DNA of 64,000 nt from NCBI GenBank assembly GCA_036417435.1, contig CM070908.1, forward strand, positions 50,067,090-50,131,089, written 5' to 3'. Of the stretch, positions 61,787 to 64,000 are shown one piece after another (within the stretch, counting starts at the first letter, position 1; the number at the start of each line of letters is the position of its first letter). The notes below the pieces were generated by a model. That model ran no database searches, was not told where the DNA came from, and was given only the letters and a program-made list of their open reading frames with translations. A program made the translations under genes and the position numbers. The DNA comes from Inia geoffrensis. Taxonomy: Eukaryota; Chordata; Mammalia; Artiodactyla; Iniidae.

Positions 61787-63603
61787 AAAATTTGAACAGG
61801 CCAAAGTAATCACTGTAACTTTACTAATTTTTACCTGTAAAATTAATAAACTACCCTTGGTATATGAAGTTTCTTCAAGAGAAGTTATATGCTCCTGCAT
61901 AAAATTTTATCAACAGAATGATGTCTGCAATATTAGAGGATGAGTGAGTACTGTCTCAATGTCAGAGCTAATTTCTTTAATAAGTCATATAAACAGTTGT
62001 CAAATTTAATCTAATACTACAGACATTCAACTTGAAGTTTATTATATGCAAATAGAACAGTTTGCGTGGCTTAAATATTCCCTTATAAAAGTGTTTTCTT
62101 CAAAAATTCAGCCTTTGATTTTTAGAAAATCTAGAGAGGTTTTCATTCACATCTTATAAATCACAATTCTTTCTAAGCCCCATAAATCTCTTAATATCAT
62201 TCCCAATTTGGAAACTGCTGTAGTTGCTCTGTTTTACATAAACCATATAATCTATATTTGATGTTTCTTTTATGAGAGTAGAAATTTTAAGTATAACTGC
62301 TCATATATTTGATTTTGCCCCTATTTCCACAGTCACAAAAGTACTCACTTCATATTATCTTTCAGGACATACTGTATTATTATGCTTCTAAGTCTATAAA
62401 AATCAATAAGATACAAGTTGAAATATGAACAGATACAGATACTATAATCCCACTTAAAGAAGTCACAAATAATCTACCTGATGTATTGCCACTGGCTTAC
62501 TAATCAAGCCTATAACTCTAGTGAGCTTTATATTACTACTTCTGCTTTTACCAAATATTAGCATACATTTAACGAAAGCTTTGAGTTGTTGAAAAATTCT
62601 TTCGATATTATATCATAGAAACTTTACCTTGAAAGCATAAAATCATCCAAACTATAAAATTATGTGCAGGCATATCCCCCAAAGAAATGCTCAGTTACCT
62701 AATGTTCAGTAAGTCAAAAAAATTGTCCTTTCTTTTTCGGATAAGGAGGACACAAAACCACTCACTTACTGGAGGAACGTTCCTCTCAACTGCAGGTTCA
62801 ACAGTTCCTTCTACTGGGTTGAATCAAACTAATTAACTGCTGTTTTCACACACACACCAAGAAAACCAAAATGCTCAACAAGCATTCATAACTGGCTGAA
62901 TTCAACTTTTTAACCTTAAATAAGTAGAATTGTAAGAGTTACTTTTAATTTAGGACAACAATTATTATGAACAACCCTAGGACCTACAAAACTAATTAGA
63001 AAAAAAAAAAAGGCCAACCCTTTAAGTTAGAAAATTGTGAAGAATATAAGTTATCCCAATCCCTCTCCAATAGTTATCTATGATAGATCCAGATAAAACC
63101 TGTTTTAATTATGGCATGCAATGAAGTCATGCAGCCTTTTGCATTTTCCAGCTGATTGGAAGCACAGAATGTTAGAGCTAGAAGATCCTTTATTGACCAC
63201 ATCAGTCATTTCCCTCTTTACAGATGAAACCAAAACCCAAACAGCTGGGGTCACAATGAAGAGGAGGCAGATTCGAATCCAAAACCAGCCTCTCGACTGC
63301 ACAGTAGGAAATGTGTCCCCCACACAGTGTTGCCTCAGTGACAGTAGATCCAAGGGACCAAAGAAATGATTCAGGACAGAAGAGGAAATCTGGAAAACTA
63401 AGACAAAATGCACATCAATGCGGGGTCTTCTTCTTTATTACCTAACAGGAAACAACACATTTATTTCCCCTAATTAGAAATATACATTTAAATACAACTA
63501 GCTGGGGGCCTCACATTTAGTTACTGGGAATACGAAAAACTTCCCTCCAAAGCTGCAAAAAGGCTAGAAAGTTTAACAGATATGCACACCCAGATGAACT
63601 TAC

Positions 63604-63720
63604 ATCCACGTGGAGCCAGAGGCCATGCCTCTCACAGACGTCCGCTATCTCTTCCAGAGGATCAAAGGCCCCCAATACCGTGGTACCAGATGTGGCACAG
63701 ACAAGAAATGGAGCTGCACG
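63604..63720 (-). CDS. GADL1: GADL1 coding exon A (PLP-binding region with HVD motif)
   Basis: This 117-bp exon encodes exactly 39 codons, beginning [19 protein letters not shown] and ending LWLHVD. The acceptor is CTTCTTACAG and the donor GAT|GTAAGT; the exon starts and ends on codon boundaries. The SGTT stretch and the Asp of HVD are conserved in group II PLP decarboxylases, where the Asp pairs with the cofactor's pyridine nitrogen. The next exon continues with ASWGG, as the family requires. From my memory of the human protein, the first codon is Gly there, but here it is CGT (Arg). Upstream exons lie right of the window, 280 bases or more away. Bases 63721-64000 are intron with nothing recognised. 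Confidence 0.95.
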
Positions 63721-64000
63721 CTGTAAGAAGGACCCACACGTAAGAATTATAAGAATCATCATCATCACCATTAAATCTGTGCTGCAGTAGGTTGGTAAAC
63801 ACAAGGGTTATACACCCAAGCATTTATCTGGTTTCTTTGCAGATAAACATTCATTGAGTGAGTGTTGTTTACACTTCTCCATCGCATGGCCTCTAGTCAC
63901 TATAAACAGGCTAAAGAAACAGAAAATGCCATGACAATAGTATCCTTTGTCCCAACTCCACGTGCATCCTTATTCTCTTTACTCTCATTTTCTTTATTAG

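Larger units (their letters stand above)
58017..63603 (-). other. GADL1 intron between exons A and B (5.6 kb)
   Basis: Contains the inverted duplication arms, an L1 3' fragment, a reverse L2 end and one CHR-1-type SINE. I see nothing assignable in 58017-58380, 59925-61495 and 61795-63603. The part 59925-60600 is comparatively GC-rich. Confidence 0.55.
1..64000 (-). other. GADL1: GADL1 gene body (internal part; spans the whole window)
   Basis: Six exons in the same order and phase as GADL1 lie on the minus strand, so the whole window is one transcription unit. GADL1 is a cytosolic PLP-dependent decarboxylase of the group II family (relatives: CSAD, GAD1/2). It is known to decarboxylate aspartate to beta-alanine and cysteine sulfinate to hypotaurine, feeding carnosine and taurine synthesis. 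The exons join to an uninterrupted 202-codon reading frame. Intron sizes in gene order are 5587, 273, 23840, 9627 and 14797 bp, and the last intron continues past position 1. The start codon, the N-terminal half and the C-terminal exon (about 57 codons) are not in the window. CSAD is excluded because the exon wording, for example CYSAKASYLF and SIQCSRRPDAFKFW, is that of GADL1, and CSAD is a compact gene. Confidence 0.93.

Overview
This window is nuclear DNA from a mammal, most likely a cetacean (whale or dolphin). The main evidence is ten near-identical tRNA-derived SINEs of about 200 bp whose sense strand starts with a 'gggcttccctggtgg' head and ends in an A-tail after 'cgtaccgc'. This is the young CHR-2-type family of cetaceans. 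Two older, more diverged CHR-1-type copies are also present, together with a full-length L1 of cetartiodactyl type and many old MIR, L2 and hAT remnants. There is nothing bacterial here: no operons, CRISPR arrays or prophage.

The only protein-coding gene I can support is GADL1 (glutamate decarboxylase-like 1, a PLP-dependent acidic amino-acid decarboxylase) on the minus strand. Six consecutive coding exons lie at 63604-63720, 57952-58016, 57597-57678, 33557-33756, 23878-23929 and 8991-9080. They have canonical GT/AG borders, compatible phases and no stop codon. Together they make 202 codons, about residues 263-464 of a protein of about 520. They include the aspartate that contacts the cofactor (HVD) and the PLP-binding lysine (NPHK). 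The 5' exons lie beyond 64000. The last coding exon was not found and is presumably left of position 1.

The rest is intron, in gene order (right to left). The 5.6 kb intron 58017-63603 holds an L1 3' fragment, an 84-88 bp inverted duplication and one older SINE. The next intron is only 273 bp. The 23.8 kb intron 33757-57596 has six young SINEs, an old internally deleted L1, L2 and MIR copies, hAT-type elements and a palindromic MITE. The 9.6 kb intron 23930-33556 ends against a (CA)n tract beside the splice donor of the 200-bp exon. The 14.8 kb intron 9081-23877 carries the full-length L1 (about 10415-16300), a U6 snRNA retropseudogene, three SINEs and an L2 split by a SINE that has no A-tail. 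The last intron, 1-8990, is mostly unique sequence with microsatellites.

I see no convincing new biological system. The observations most worth checking are the UG-repeat next to a weak GADL1 donor site, the tailless SINE with a perfect 14-bp duplication, the inverted duplication near 58.4/59.9 kb, and a mariner-end-like 20-mer that replaces part of an L1.
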